The notes under the pieces: model-generated | Seen by the model: the letters and a program-made list of their open reading frames with translations, nothing else | What the model was told of the DNA's origin: nothing | Database searches by the model: none | In this document: positions 56,781 to 64,000 of the stretch, piece by piece | How positions within the stretch are numbered: the stretch's first letter is position 1 | Layout of the letters: every line of letters begins with the position of its first letter | NCBI RefSeq assembly: GCF_001894745.1 | Contig: NZ_BBYF01000023.1 | Coordinates: 16,859-80,858 of the forward strand | Direction of reading: 5' to 3' | Source of the DNA: Paenibacillus sp. NAIST15-1 | GTDB lineage: Bacteria; Bacillota; Bacilli; Paenibacillales; Paenibacillaceae | DNA length: 64,000 nucleotides | Position numbers and translations under genes: made by a program

Positions 56781-58078
56781 CTTATTTTCAGACAACTACC
56801 GATGCGATCATTTTTGGGCTTGAAGTCGTTCTTAGCATGATCGAGATTCTATTTATACTGCGTCTCTTTAACAAAGTGTTTGGAGAGGCTCGGATCAATC
56901 ACATCAAGCTGTATGCAGCAGCCGCTATTGCGATGCTGGCTATAACATGCGGTTTGCGAATGGTTCTGAATCCCGTCCGCCCTGCGGCGCTTCCACCCAT
57001 CACCGTACTATGCAGTATGTTCTTTTTACTATGCTATCCGCCGAATCGCCAAAAAAAGGTGTTATATATCGGGATACTTTTAACGGTATCCTATTTCTGG
57101 CTTCTATTATACGATTTGATCGTTACACCAATCGAAGATAAGAGCATTTGGCTAACACTTATTCTATGTCACGTAGGTTTTTATCTGTTATTGGAACTTA
57201 TCCGAAAAACGGACAAAGGGAAACAGTGGTCTATCCCTTTTCATCTTTGGCTTTTACTTATGGCCATTACCGTAGCCAGTACGGCAGCGCTAGGCGTTAT
57301 GGAATATTATATTTCTAACAGGGAGGATCCCTACTCGCTGACCGTGGAAATTCCAATTAGTCTCATATTCTTGTTCATTAACCTTTCGCTGTTTGTGGTT
57401 TTTGATAAATTCTCTACCCTAATGCATACAGAACGGGAGAACACCATGCTGGAACAGCAGGTCCAATTACAGCATAGGTATTACAAGGAACTAGAGGCCG
57501 CCCATCAGCAGGTTCGGGCACTGCATCATGATATGGGGAATTATATCCGAACTGCCGAGCAGCTGGCGGCACAGCAGGACAACAACAACGAACTCATTGG
57601 CTTTTTAAACGCTGCATCCGGTCAGCTCAAAGAAATTGAAACCGTGATTTCAACCGGGAACCAATACTTGGATTCCATATTGAACATCAAAATCGCCGAA
57701 ATGCTCCACGAGGGCGTATCCGTCGAGACAGATATTCATGTACCTTCTAGCTTAAAGCTGTCATTTGAACAAGCCGTCATTATCGTTGGGAATCTGATGG
57801 ATAATGCGAGAGAGGCGTGCAGGGAATTACAGAGTGGGGAGCGTTGGGTTCGCATCAACCTGTCCTACATCAACCACACGCTATTCATCCGCATTGAGAA
57901 TTCAGCGAGCCCCATTCAGAAATGGGACAACGGATTGCCTGTGTCTACGAAGAACGAACCGTTTTTCCATGGATTAGGATTAAAGAACGTGAAGAAAGCC
58001 GTGGATGAACTTGGCACCATGGATGTAGAAAGCTCAAACCATTCTTTCCTAGTTCGGATTGCTTTGTATGACAGGTAA
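56777..58078 (+). CDS. GHKL sensor histidine kinase (AgrC-like)
   Basis: This 433-residue kinase has about six N-terminal membrane helices (residues 1-210), a coiled coil (ENTMLEQQVQLQHRYYKELE), the phospho-acceptor motif RALHHDMGNYI (about 253), and a GHKL ATPase domain with NLMDNAREACRE and GLGLKNVKKAV. It overlaps the LytTR regulator gene by 4 bp and forms a peptide-type quorum or stress two-component pair with it. The polytopic sensor resembles AgrC/NatK-like kinases. Confidence 0.94.
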   Translation: MTYFQTTTDAIIFGLEVVLSMIEILFILRLFNKVFGEARINHIKLYAAAAIAMLAITCGLRMVLNPVRPAALPPITVLCSMFFLLCYPPNRQKKVLYIGILLTVSYFWLLLYDLIVTPIEDKSIWLTLILCHVGFYLLLELIRKTDKGKQWSIPFHLWLLLMAITVASTAALGVMEYYISNREDPYSLTVEIPISLIFLFINLSLFVVFDKFSTLMHTERENTMLEQQVQLQHRYYKELEAAHQQVRALHHDMGNYIRTAEQLAAQQDNNNELIGFLNAASGQLKEIETVISTGNQYLDSILNIKIAEMLHEGVSVETDIHVPSSLKLSFEQAVIIVGNLMDNAREACRELQSGERWVRINLSYINHTLFIRIENSASPIQKWDNGLPVSTKNEPFFHGLGLKNVKKAVDELGTMDVESSNHSFLVRIALYDR

Positions 58079-58135
58079 CCCAATTTTGACAAAAACCCCG
58101 TCGATTTTTTACAAGTGCATAATCTCAAAAGGATC

Positions 58136-58173
58136 GAGTGCTACAATCTGAATGGTTGCAGCACTCTTTTGTG
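58136..58173 (+). terminator. Terminator or attenuator between the kinase and lipoprotein genes
   Basis: GAGTGCT...AGCACTC (58136-58167) forms a stem with an inner CAA/TTG pair and is followed by TTTTGTGTG. It sits between the kinase stop and the lipoprotein start, so it may also regulate read-through into the latter. Confidence 0.65.
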
Positions 58174-58237
58174 TGCGAACGATTTTGTTTGTAGGTTATT
58201 GATTATTAGTTTGGCAAAAAAGGAACGGGGGATAACG

Positions 58238-58861
58238 ATGCGTAACAAGAAAAATATACTCCTGATTGGCGGACTGGCGGCAGCATTGCTTCTGGGCGGT
58301 TGTTCATCAGGCATAATAACAAACCAGATTGTAGAAAGTGTCCAAGGTCTTGAGGAATTAGAAGATACAGCCAATTTCGTGAATGAGACCGTACAAAACG
58401 CTGTCTGGGACGAAGTCGCTACAGAGATTGAGGATGATGAAGATGTGCAAAATATAGAATGGGACGATGTCAAGGATCGTATGGCACAAAAAAAACAGAA
58501 AATAGAAGTTCACTCCATTACCGATGGCAGTCGATTGCATACGATCACAGACAATAAGCAAATCTTCGAATTTACAAAAAACCTCCATATTGAGCGTTGG
58601 AAATACCTTCGTTCCATCCCGGAAGATGCGAAGGACTTGCTTGTCTATGTAACGTGGTCGGAAAAGACGAAAACCGTGTTTGGCAACAATACGGGGGAAC
58701 TTTACGAAACCAGCCGAAACACGTTATACAAAAATAAGGATGGATACTATATGGTAATGGAACCTCTACCTTCCCTTGCCCCCATCCGTAAGTTCTACTC
58801 TAAAGTGCCTGTGAATGTGGCAGAATATCTACTCTCTCTGGCAGAGGCGGACAATAAATAA
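58238..58861 (+). CDS. Hypothetical lipoprotein following a LytTR/GHKL system
   Basis: A 207-residue exported lipoprotein with signal and lipobox LLLGGC (Cys about 22). An acidic helix follows (WDEVATEIEDDEDVQNIEWD), then a mixed alpha/beta region (VHSITDGSRLHTITD, LLVYVTWSEKTKT, VFGNNTGELYE, DGYYMVMEPLP) that suggests a small beta-sheet domain. I do not recognise the family. The ATG at 58238 is chosen over a longer frame because GGAACGGGGG precedes it and it begins a proper signal peptide. Its position suggests it is a target or accessory of the two-component system. Confidence 0.8.
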   Translation: MRNKKNILLIGGLAAALLLGGCSSGIITNQIVESVQGLEELEDTANFVNETVQNAVWDEVATEIEDDEDVQNIEWDDVKDRMAQKKQKIEVHSITDGSRLHTITDNKQIFEFTKNLHIERWKYLRSIPEDAKDLLVYVTWSEKTKTVFGNNTGELYETSRNTLYKNKDGYYMVMEPLPSLAPIRKFYSKVPVNVAEYLLSLAEADNK

Positions 58862-58865
58862 CGGA

Positions 58866-58967
58866 CGCTGTTAGACTGACCTGAGAAGCTGGAACAGCGA
58901 CAGCTTAGGACGAGAAAATAAAGTCCTAGACTGTCGCTGTTCCATTGCGTTAACGTGTCCCGTTTAG
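58866..58967 (+). repeat. CCGTTAG-box/hairpin repeat, copy A
   Basis: A long hairpin (GGAACAGCGACAG... at 58891-58911 pairing with ...CTGTCGCTGTTCC at 58923-58943), flanked on the left by a degenerate GCTGTTAGACTGAC (58867 on) and on the right by ACGTGTCCCGTTTAG (58953-58967). Confidence 0.6.
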
Positions 58968-58982
58968 TGTAATAGATTCTCG

Positions 58983-59837
58983 TTAGTTTGTTGCGTCAAA
59001 ATATTCTGATAAAATCCCCACTAAAACTTGCTTATAATCGTTAATATGATAGGAAGAGTTGTCCACTTTTTTCTTAGCTATATGTAAGCCATTAAATATT
59101 TCTTCTTCTAATTCCCTTCTTGCCTTAAGAACCTGCAGAGTTCCTTCTAACCCTTTGTAACTCTGCTTTTTTCCATACCCTTGGCTTGTATAATATTCTA
59201 TAAATCCCTCTGACCATTCTTGAGGTCTTTCTTTTACAGCCTTTCTGAAAGAAAGTTCAAGATCGTTCTGTTCTACGTAAATCAACAATGGATTCAGTTG
59301 CTCCACAATTGTTGCCAGTTCTATGACATAACTTATAACGTCTTCCTTCTTTGCGGCATATTTAATCATCCCCATAGTTACAGGATTTTGTATAAAACAA
59401 CAATCAAAAACAAAGGTGTCTGTACCATTCAAAACACTCTCCGTAAACTTCTTCCATTTCTCTGTTATCAGTTTCCTGTTCAGATCTAGTGACAATTCAT
59501 ACACATCATTTTTGAAAACTGCATGTAGCAATTCATCTGGAAAACGTGAATCGTATTCGTTTTTTACTTTCCGATATTCTAGGAAGTAATTGTCACCATC
59601 TTTAATCATACGATTACTCAACAAATCTTTGAACTTTTCGTGGGTACTCAATAATTCATCGAATTCCTTTTCCTTAAAAAAGGCGACTCCGTCATAATCA
59701 GCAGGATGATCTAGATCTCCTTCTAAAAACAGCTGAGACTTAATGTTCATTTCCGTAAGAATTTCATGAACTAGTTCAGCAGTTGTTGTTTTCCCGGATC
59801 CTGGCAACCCCTCAATCAAGACTAACTTCGATCTCAT
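58983..59837 (-). CDS. P-loop kinase-like protein of unknown substrate
   Basis: A 284-residue P-loop NTPase with Walker A IEGLPGSGKTTTAE (about 8-21), an acidic segment LEGDLDHPADYDG, Walker B-like TFVFDCCFIQNP and a C-terminal region with PQEWSEGFIEYYTSQGYG. It resembles the nucleoside/shikimate-kinase-like or adenylate-kinase-like proteins common as singletons in Bacillales, with no assigned substrate. ATG preceded by GGAGGAAC. It is flanked on both sides by CCGTTAG repeats, which marks the area as accessory. Confidence 0.85.
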   Translation of the reverse strand: MRSKLVLIEGLPGSGKTTTAELVHEILTEMNIKSQLFLEGDLDHPADYDGVAFFKEKEFDELLSTHEKFKDLLSNRMIKDGDNYFLEYRKVKNEYDSRFPDELLHAVFKNDVYELSLDLNRKLITEKWKKFTESVLNGTDTFVFDCCFIQNPVTMGMIKYAAKKEDVISYVIELATIVEQLNPLLIYVEQNDLELSFRKAVKERPQEWSEGFIEYYTSQGYGKKQSYKGLEGTLQVLKARRELEEEIFNGLHIAKKKVDNSSYHINDYKQVLVGILSEYFDATN

Positions 59838-60310
59838 AATATAGTTCCTCCATTCGTTATTAGGAGGATAAGCAGGTAAGAATCAATAGAGATGCGGTTT
59901 CCCGCGAAAATAAAAGCGGATACCATCAGGTATCCGCAGAATGGGTTTATGATATACCTTTTCCTGCATACCCTGTAAGATTAAAGAAAAGCATGCCAAA
60001 TAAAATAGTATAGTCACTATTACAGGCATCTTTTCGAATTGTTAATCTTTACAGAGTAATCAACATGATAAGGTTTAATGCTCCTTTGTTTGCATCTCTA
60101 TTATTCAGATTAACATTACGCATAGATAAATACAAGTAGGGGCTTTTCATACGAACCTACCCATTAGCTTAACAAAAAGAGCAGACTATCGTCGCCTGCT
60201 CAATAAAGTGTGTTATTCAACTATCGTGTCCCGTTAGAGTAACCATGCAAGGTCATATAAAAAAAGTTAAACTGTTTTTATAGTACAATACAAGGCTTAA
60301 CAGCAGTGAG
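59838..60310. other. Intergenic region with a perfect hairpin and repeat copy B
   Basis: This 473-bp region contains the perfect hairpin GCGGATACC-ATCA-GGTATCCGC (59916-59937), which is probably not a gene terminator, and repeat copy B (60157-60243). A 48-codon hydrophobic frame across 59883-60029 was seen but not accepted. Confidence 0.5.
60157..60243 (+). repeat. CCGTTAG-box/hairpin repeat, copy B
   Basis: Left box CTACCCATTAGCTTAAC (60157-60173), hairpin GAGCAG...CTGCTC (60179-60201), then ATTCAA and right box CTATCGTGTCCCGTTAGAG (60221 onward, ending AAC at 60243). Confidence 0.72.
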
Positions 60311-62029
60311 CTAGTCCTCTTGTGTGCAAGCAGGCAAAAGAATACTCCACTCCAAGCCGGTAAATAATTTATCAGTAACTTTTCGTGTAAGTGTGAGCTG
60401 CTTCGGTATATGCTGCATGCCATCAACGAGGGCGAATGGTGACTCCTCAGGTCTTCCTCCTTCTAATGTAAGTGTCATGCGGTCGTCTTCAACGTTCTTG
60501 TAATGCATCTCACCAGTCCCATTGATATATAGTGTATAAGCTTGACCTGCTTCATCCGTTGCTACCCATTGATCATACCTAAAGTTATTACGAAATACGC
60601 CAGATACGATTAGTTTCAACGAAGTCCCTTTGCCCTGTTCTAAAAAAGGCCGTGAATCTGCAAATCCATCTACTTTCATCACTGCGAGTACATCTCCCTG
60701 CGCCTTCATAGTAACGGGATGTGATGATAATTGCTTCATATTGACCGTAACCGATTCCGAAGAATGTACGGGAAGGTTGTAATTCTTCACAACGATTCGA
60801 GCCGGATCAGGCACGTTGTCCCTAATGTTATACATCGTATATATACAGGTGATTAAATCAGACGAATCCTTGTTGTCATTACGACAGTACATATTGTCTA
60901 GAGTGCTGCGATAATCCTCATCCTTATCGTTGGCCGCATAATTCACTCTACCAAGCTTATTCCCATGTTGATCCTCCAAGTAAAAACCTAACTGGTGGTA
61001 GTCATTCATATGAATGGGATCTGATGGAGGTACCGCAGCTGGAGAAATCCTGGTTTGAAATTCAATTTGGTATGCGCTGGCATGATAAATTAATTTCGTA
61101 GCTGCAATCTGTGTGCCATCTGGCGCTATATATTTCGCGTCATGTAGTGGAATCATTTGAAACTGCTTCCTCGCTAATTTGATGTCGATCTCCATGGAAA
61201 AACGCCAATTTCCTTGCAGAAAATTATAGAATTCAGGTTTATCCGAAGTGTGGCCAATATAGTCAATGTTGCCGTTCATGTGAATGATATCCGTTTCTGG
61301 GGTGTTGACGAAGCTTATTTTCGCAATAGAATACCCAGAATTAACATATCCATTCTCTTTTAACTCAGGTAAAAAATCATGTCCTGTCACACGCGCACCT
61401 ATTGACTTCCCATTCGCATCCGTAAATGCAATCAAATCCGCATTAAACATATCGTTGACCACTTTTCCACTTGGATCGGTTAGACGATACGCAATGAGTG
61501 CTCGGACCGTATCGACAACGACTTCCTTGATCTCAAGCGTATATCCTTTGTCACTCACCTTAATATTTGCAAAGTGATGAATGCCTAAATTCTCCGAGTG
61601 CAACAAGCTTACATCGACAGTATCCGTCGTGCTGAACAAAGATTTAATCCAATTCGCAATCGTCGGCTGCGCGAAACTCATGGAGAGGAGAACCAGCAGT
61701 AATCCTGCGGCAGTAACCAGTGGCCAACGAATACGCAGCTTCCGACGGAACCACCCCCTGTAATTCTCACCATCTTCTGAAATTTGTTGCTCCTCTATAG
61801 AAGCGCTGTCAGTAGAGAGAATACCAGCCATGACCTGCGCGGTGAAATCCTCGTCAGGTTGTGCATGAAATAGTGCGTCCTTCAACATCTGGCCTTCCTC
61901 AATACATGCCTCCAACCGAAGGCGACATGCTATACATCCTTCGATATGTTCCATCACAGTACCCAGTTGTTTCTGGATCATTAACTCCTCAATACGTTCT
62001 TGATTGATGCAATTCTGTGCCACATGCAT
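60311..62029 (-). CDS. Membrane anti-sigma factor with zinc finger and DUF4179-like domain
   Basis: A 572-residue regulator. The N-terminal anti-sigma domain carries the zinc-binding HIEGCIACR (H-x3-C-x2-C, about 28-35). One membrane helix follows (WPLVTAAGLLLVLLSMSFA, about 101-119). The large extracytoplasmic beta-rich part (about 130-572) has the DUF4179 layout (LEIKEVVVDTVRALIAYRL) found in anti-sigma proteins of Paenibacillus. It should hold the ECF sigma factor inactive until an envelope signal is sensed. It overlaps the sigma gene by 41 bp. ATG with AAAGGAG upstream. Confidence 0.9.
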   Translation of the reverse strand: MHVAQNCINQERIEELMIQKQLGTVMEHIEGCIACRLRLEACIEEGQMLKDALFHAQPDEDFTAQVMAGILSTDSASIEEQQISEDGENYRGWFRRKLRIRWPLVTAAGLLLVLLSMSFAQPTIANWIKSLFSTTDTVDVSLLHSENLGIHHFANIKVSDKGYTLEIKEVVVDTVRALIAYRLTDPSGKVVNDMFNADLIAFTDANGKSIGARVTGHDFLPELKENGYVNSGYSIAKISFVNTPETDIIHMNGNIDYIGHTSDKPEFYNFLQGNWRFSMEIDIKLARKQFQMIPLHDAKYIAPDGTQIAATKLIYHASAYQIEFQTRISPAAVPPSDPIHMNDYHQLGFYLEDQHGNKLGRVNYAANDKDEDYRSTLDNMYCRNDNKDSSDLITCIYTMYNIRDNVPDPARIVVKNYNLPVHSSESVTVNMKQLSSHPVTMKAQGDVLAVMKVDGFADSRPFLEQGKGTSLKLIVSGVFRNNFRYDQWVATDEAGQAYTLYINGTGEMHYKNVEDDRMTLTLEGGRPEESPFALVDGMQHIPKQLTLTRKVTDKLFTGLEWSILLPACTQED

Positions 62030-62570
62030 ACGCTCCTTTCTGCTCGATGAGGCGTTTTAGTGATTGTTTACCACGGTACAATGCATTTTTGACTTGATGC
62101 ATGTTCAACCCTGTTACAGCGCACATTTCTTCATAAGTAAGCTCTTCGGTATAGCGCAATAATAAGACCAGCCGTTGTATATCGGATAATTGCAACATCA
62201 GGCGATGAATGTCTGCTTCGGACTCAGCTTTCAAGTAGATATGTTCTGGCGTATCCACTTCTATGAAATTATCTGTATCCAGTTCAATCAGGGTCAATGC
62301 TTTACGCTTAAATTTATCCTGGAATGTGCGAACAACAATGGTATATAGCCATGCGGCAAAGCTCTTGCCTGATTCATGTGACCCCAGATTACGGTATGCT
62401 TTCATGAAGGCCTCTTGGGCGGTATCTTGTGCATCCTCGTGGGTCGCGCCCATCCCGACTAAGATCCCATACACTTTCTGTTTGTATTTGTTGACCAAAT
62501 CAGCGAACCGTTCGGGCTTACCATGAAGAATAAGGGTGATGATATCATCATCTGTCTGATTGCAGCTCAT
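61989..62570 (-). CDS. ECF-type RNA polymerase sigma factor
   Basis: A 193-residue sigma-70-family ECF factor: region 2 (RFADLVNKYKQKVYGILVG, EDAQDTAQEAFMKAYRNL) and region 4 (LLLRYTEELTYEEMCAVTGLNMHQVKNALYRGKQSLKRLI, quoted here only to name its span). I start at 62570 (MSCNQTDDD), where AAGGAGA lies 6 nt upstream, not at the longer frame. The stop lies inside the anti-sigma gene. No autoregulatory promoter was identified. Confidence 0.94.
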   Translation of the reverse strand: MSCNQTDDDIITLILHGKPERFADLVNKYKQKVYGILVGMGATHEDAQDTAQEAFMKAYRNLGSHESGKSFAAWLYTIVVRTFQDKFKRKALTLIELDTDNFIEVDTPEHIYLKAESEADIHRLMLQLSDIQRLVLLLRYTEELTYEEMCAVTGLNMHQVKNALYRGKQSLKRLIEQKGAYACGTELHQSRTY

Positions 62571-62682
62571 AACTTTCTCCTTCCTCATAAAGTTGGTACA
62601 TCTATATAGACGAGTATTATGTTCTGTTTTTCTCACCTATTTGAAATTCGAGGTAATTCCTCATTATTCCATTACCATTATC

Positions 62683-62764
62683 CTGCCGGTTAGCGCAACG
62701 TGGCTGCCGATCCATGACGGCAGCCACGTTTTAGTTATTTATTAAGCTATCGTGTCCCGTTAAC
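62683..62764 (+). repeat. CCGTTAG-box/hairpin repeat, copy C
   Basis: Left box CTGCCGGTTAGCGCAAC (62683-62699), perfect 12-bp hairpin ACGTGGCTGCCG/CGGCAGCCACGT (62698-62729), then right box CTATCGTGTCCCGTTAAC (62747-62764). The hairpin is followed by TTTTAG, so it may also act as a terminator. Confidence 0.75.
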
Positions 62765-62784
62765 TTAGAGGTGCTTCGTTGATA

Positions 62785-63156
62785 TTACGAGTTATTAGTG
62801 GAAAGTTCGTCAATCGCTTGAACAGCTAGTTCTAACGCTTTAATTCTTCTTTCCAGGAGTGTTCTTTGGGGACTACCAGTCTTTGACTTAGCATAACTGT
62901 TTTCAATTGATGGAAATAAACCAGTAATAACATTGCGAGCTTCTGCTAAATCTCCCTGGGTATAATGATGGGGGCTTTGATTCCAAACGTTTTCTAGCAA
63001 AGCTAAGCCGATGTAAATAGCTCTGAGCCGTTTCTTCACTAGAGTAGTACTTGCACCATTTTGAGTCATCTGGGACAAGGCATTCTCTAGTTTACTGATT
63101 GTCGATTGCAAAGATTTTATTGATTCCTGCTTGTCTACATTTGATACGTGTTCCAT
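62785..63156 (-). CDS. Conserved hypothetical helical protein
   Basis: A 123-residue, largely helical soluble protein (IKSLQSTISKLENALSQMTQ, VKKRLRAIYIGLALLENVW, TLLERRIKALELAVQAIDEL) with a central His/Tyr-rich turn (NQSPHHYTQGDLAEARNV). Heptad-like spacing suggests helix bundles or dimers. I recall similar small proteins in Bacillales but know no function. ATG start with a weak upstream AGGA. It lies between repeat copies C and D. Confidence 0.75.
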   Translation of the reverse strand: MEHVSNVDKQESIKSLQSTISKLENALSQMTQNGASTTLVKKRLRAIYIGLALLENVWNQSPHHYTQGDLAEARNVITGLFPSIENSYAKSKTGSPQRTLLERRIKALELAVQAIDELSTNNS

Positions 63157-63194
63157 GTTAGAATAGTCCTTTCTTCATACCTTTTCGAAGTAAA

Positions 63195-63281
63195 CTGCCC
63201 GTTAGTAAAACAAAGGCATCCGATCATTATGACCGGCTGCCTTCGTGTCTGTATTCAACTATCGTTCTCCGTTAGTTCAAC
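63195..63281 (+). repeat. CCGTTAG-box/hairpin repeat, copy D
   Basis: Left box CTGCCCGTTAGTAAAAC (63195-63211), hairpin AAGGCA...TGCCTT with inner CCG/CGG (63213-63243), TATTCAA, right box CTATCGTTCTCCGTTAG (63259 onward, ending AAC at 63281). This is the best-preserved complete unit. Confidence 0.78.
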
Positions 63282-63292
63282 GTAGAAACAAG

Positions 63293-63421
63293 TTACTCAT
63301 TCACTTGTTCATTCGCTTCTGACCATTTAATAAACCCTTCTGTCCAATTATCTTTGTCAATTTCATATTCACTAATATAAAAAGCATCTAAATAATCCCT
63401 AAGACCTGGCTCATCATACAT
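63293..63421 (-). CDS. Small hypothetical protein, 42 aa
   Basis: An acidic frame MYDEPGLRDYLDAFYISEYE continuing DKDNWTEGFIKWSEA and ending VNE. It has AGAGGTCGGGG before the ATG. Composition and start look genuine, though at this length it may be a fragment of a larger immunity- or kinase-like protein. It lies between repeat copies D and E. Confidence 0.55.
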   Translation of the reverse strand: MYDEPGLRDYLDAFYISEYEIDKDNWTEGFIKWSEANEQVNE

Positions 63422-63510
63422 CTTCCCCGACCTCTTAAGAATGTTGAACTAAAAATATAGTTTTCATATTCTTTTCACCTCTGAAGATGAATTCGGCGAA
63501 ATCATTAAAC

Positions 63511-63548
63511 TATCCTGCCCGTCAGCTCAACCGATTGGAGTTATCGGT
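63511..63548 (+). repeat. CCGTTAG-box/hairpin repeat, copy E (partial)
   Basis: Box TATCCTGCCCGTCAGCTCAA (63511-63530), followed by the hairpin ACCGAT-TGGAGTT-ATCGGT (63530-63548). The hairpin overlaps the stop codon of the 105-aa gene. No right box was found. Confidence 0.6.
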
Positions 63549-63858
63549 CTAACTGATCTAAACCTAATTGACCAATTAGATCGTCTCCATTTTGAATCTT
63601 AAATACAGAGCGTTTAATATTATAGATCCAACCACTTCTTATGGCATGTTGAATTAACTTTGCACAAACAATCGGTTGACAAAGATTCGTTGCCCAGTTG
63701 ATTTTCCAAGAAAATAATATTAAGAAATACGATGTTTTCGTCTCGGACGGGTATATTTTAAAACTAATGAAGTCCTTTTCAGATCTTTGGTCGATTACGC
63801 AAAGAAACTCATAATTGTTGACTACAATCTTCTTAACTTCTTTCGCAAAAAGCTTCAT
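63541..63858 (-). CDS. Hypothetical protein, 105 aa
   Basis: A soluble alpha/beta protein beginning MKLFAKEVKKIVVNNYEFLC, followed by VIDQRSEKDFISFKIYPSET and INWATNLCQPIVCAKLIQHA. It is not a family I recognise. I chose the ATG at 63858 because AGGAGA lies about 9 nt upstream; a longer frame to 63945 has no ribosome binding site. Its 3' end runs into repeat copy E. Confidence 0.7.
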   Translation of the reverse strand: MKLFAKEVKKIVVNNYEFLCVIDQRSEKDFISFKIYPSETKTSYFLILFSWKINWATNLCQPIVCAKLIQHAIRSGWIYNIKRSVFKIQNGDDLIGQLGLDQLDR

Positions 63859-63951
63859 AAGGTTAGGTCTCCTAAATAAACAATAAATGATTATTAATTC
63901 TACAGATAGACCAATTCCCCTATCACATTGCTTAACATTTCCCAAGCTAAA

Positions 63952-63963
63952 CTGCCCGTTAGA
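63952..63963 (+). repeat. CCGTTAG-box repeat, copy F (cut by window end)
   Basis: CTGCCCGTTAG begins at 63952. The remaining 37 bp before the window edge do not yet show the hairpin or right box. Confidence 0.55.
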
Positions 63964-64000
63964 ATTCCTGTAATACGAATAATTGGGTGGTTGAACAAAA

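Noticed and set aside
59883..60029. A 48-codon minus-strand frame with a hydrophobic N-terminus (MPVIVTILFYLACFSL)
   Set aside because: Only a weak GAAAAG precedes the ATG, the frame runs through a perfect hairpin (59916-59937), and no similarity is recognised.

Overview
The window looks like a low-to-mid-GC Firmicute chromosome, most probably Paenibacillus. This rests on gene content: a bacillibactin locus with a Btr-like regulator, SLH-domain surface proteins, an AraC-type response regulator and histidine kinase placed upstream of a sugar ABC transporter, a YjcZ-type mini-protein, and strong AGGAGG ribosome binding sites with frequent TTG/GTG starts. No rRNA or tRNA gene was seen.

Layout. 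1-2.5 kb: partial MFS exporter, aldo/keto reductase and MerR regulator, with a 19-bp-spacer MerR promoter and a near-identical 19-bp element at both promoters. 2.65-3.1 kb: an orphan four-repeat CRISPR array read on the minus strand, with a leader hairpin and no cas genes. 3.2-20.5 kb: a complete catecholate siderophore (bacillibactin-type) locus, all on the minus strand, in transcription order btr-like, feuA-like, esterase, dhbA, dhbC, dhbE, dhbB, dhbF, mbtH-like, exporter. Fur boxes lie upstream of the regulator and of the binding protein. The genes cover regulation, uptake, hydrolysis, 2,3-dihydroxybenzoate synthesis, NRPS assembly and export. 20.6-22.15 kb: an IS1182-type element with a frameshifted transposase. 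About 23 kb: a second CRISPR relic, one decayed repeat plus the same leader hairpin.

23.2-26.7 kb: Asp/Glu racemase-like enzyme, BsuPI-like secreted protein, ComEC-like metallo-beta-lactamase lipoprotein with a DUF3006-type partner, and an unlisted 38-aa YjcZ-like gene. 27-33.8 kb: two-component system plus sugar ABC transporter. 34-39 kb: a two-gene secreted/surface operon (1230-aa protein and SLH protein). 39.4-46.4 kb: GNAT, HmoA-like heme monooxygenase, Nudix, P-loop kinase, then a FecCD-type permease, ATPase and binding protein translationally coupled to a ferrochelatase homologue, which suggests a heme or metalloporphyrin iron module. 46.4-51.5 kb: Nudix, a TetR regulator with its own operator, a polar amino-acid ABC transporter and an M24 peptidase. 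51.6-58.9 kb: membrane-anchored hydrolase with a divergent TetR gene, a small SpoIIAA-like protein, a TraB-family secreted protein, a LytTR/GHKL two-component pair and a lipoprotein.

58.9-64 kb: an accessory-looking AT-rich tract with a P-loop kinase, an ECF sigma/anti-sigma pair and small unknown genes. It is punctuated by at least six copies of an intergenic repeat built from CCGTTAG boxes flanking a unique hairpin. That repeat family, the paired CRISPR leaders and the transporter-coupled ferrochelatase are the most unusual features seen.
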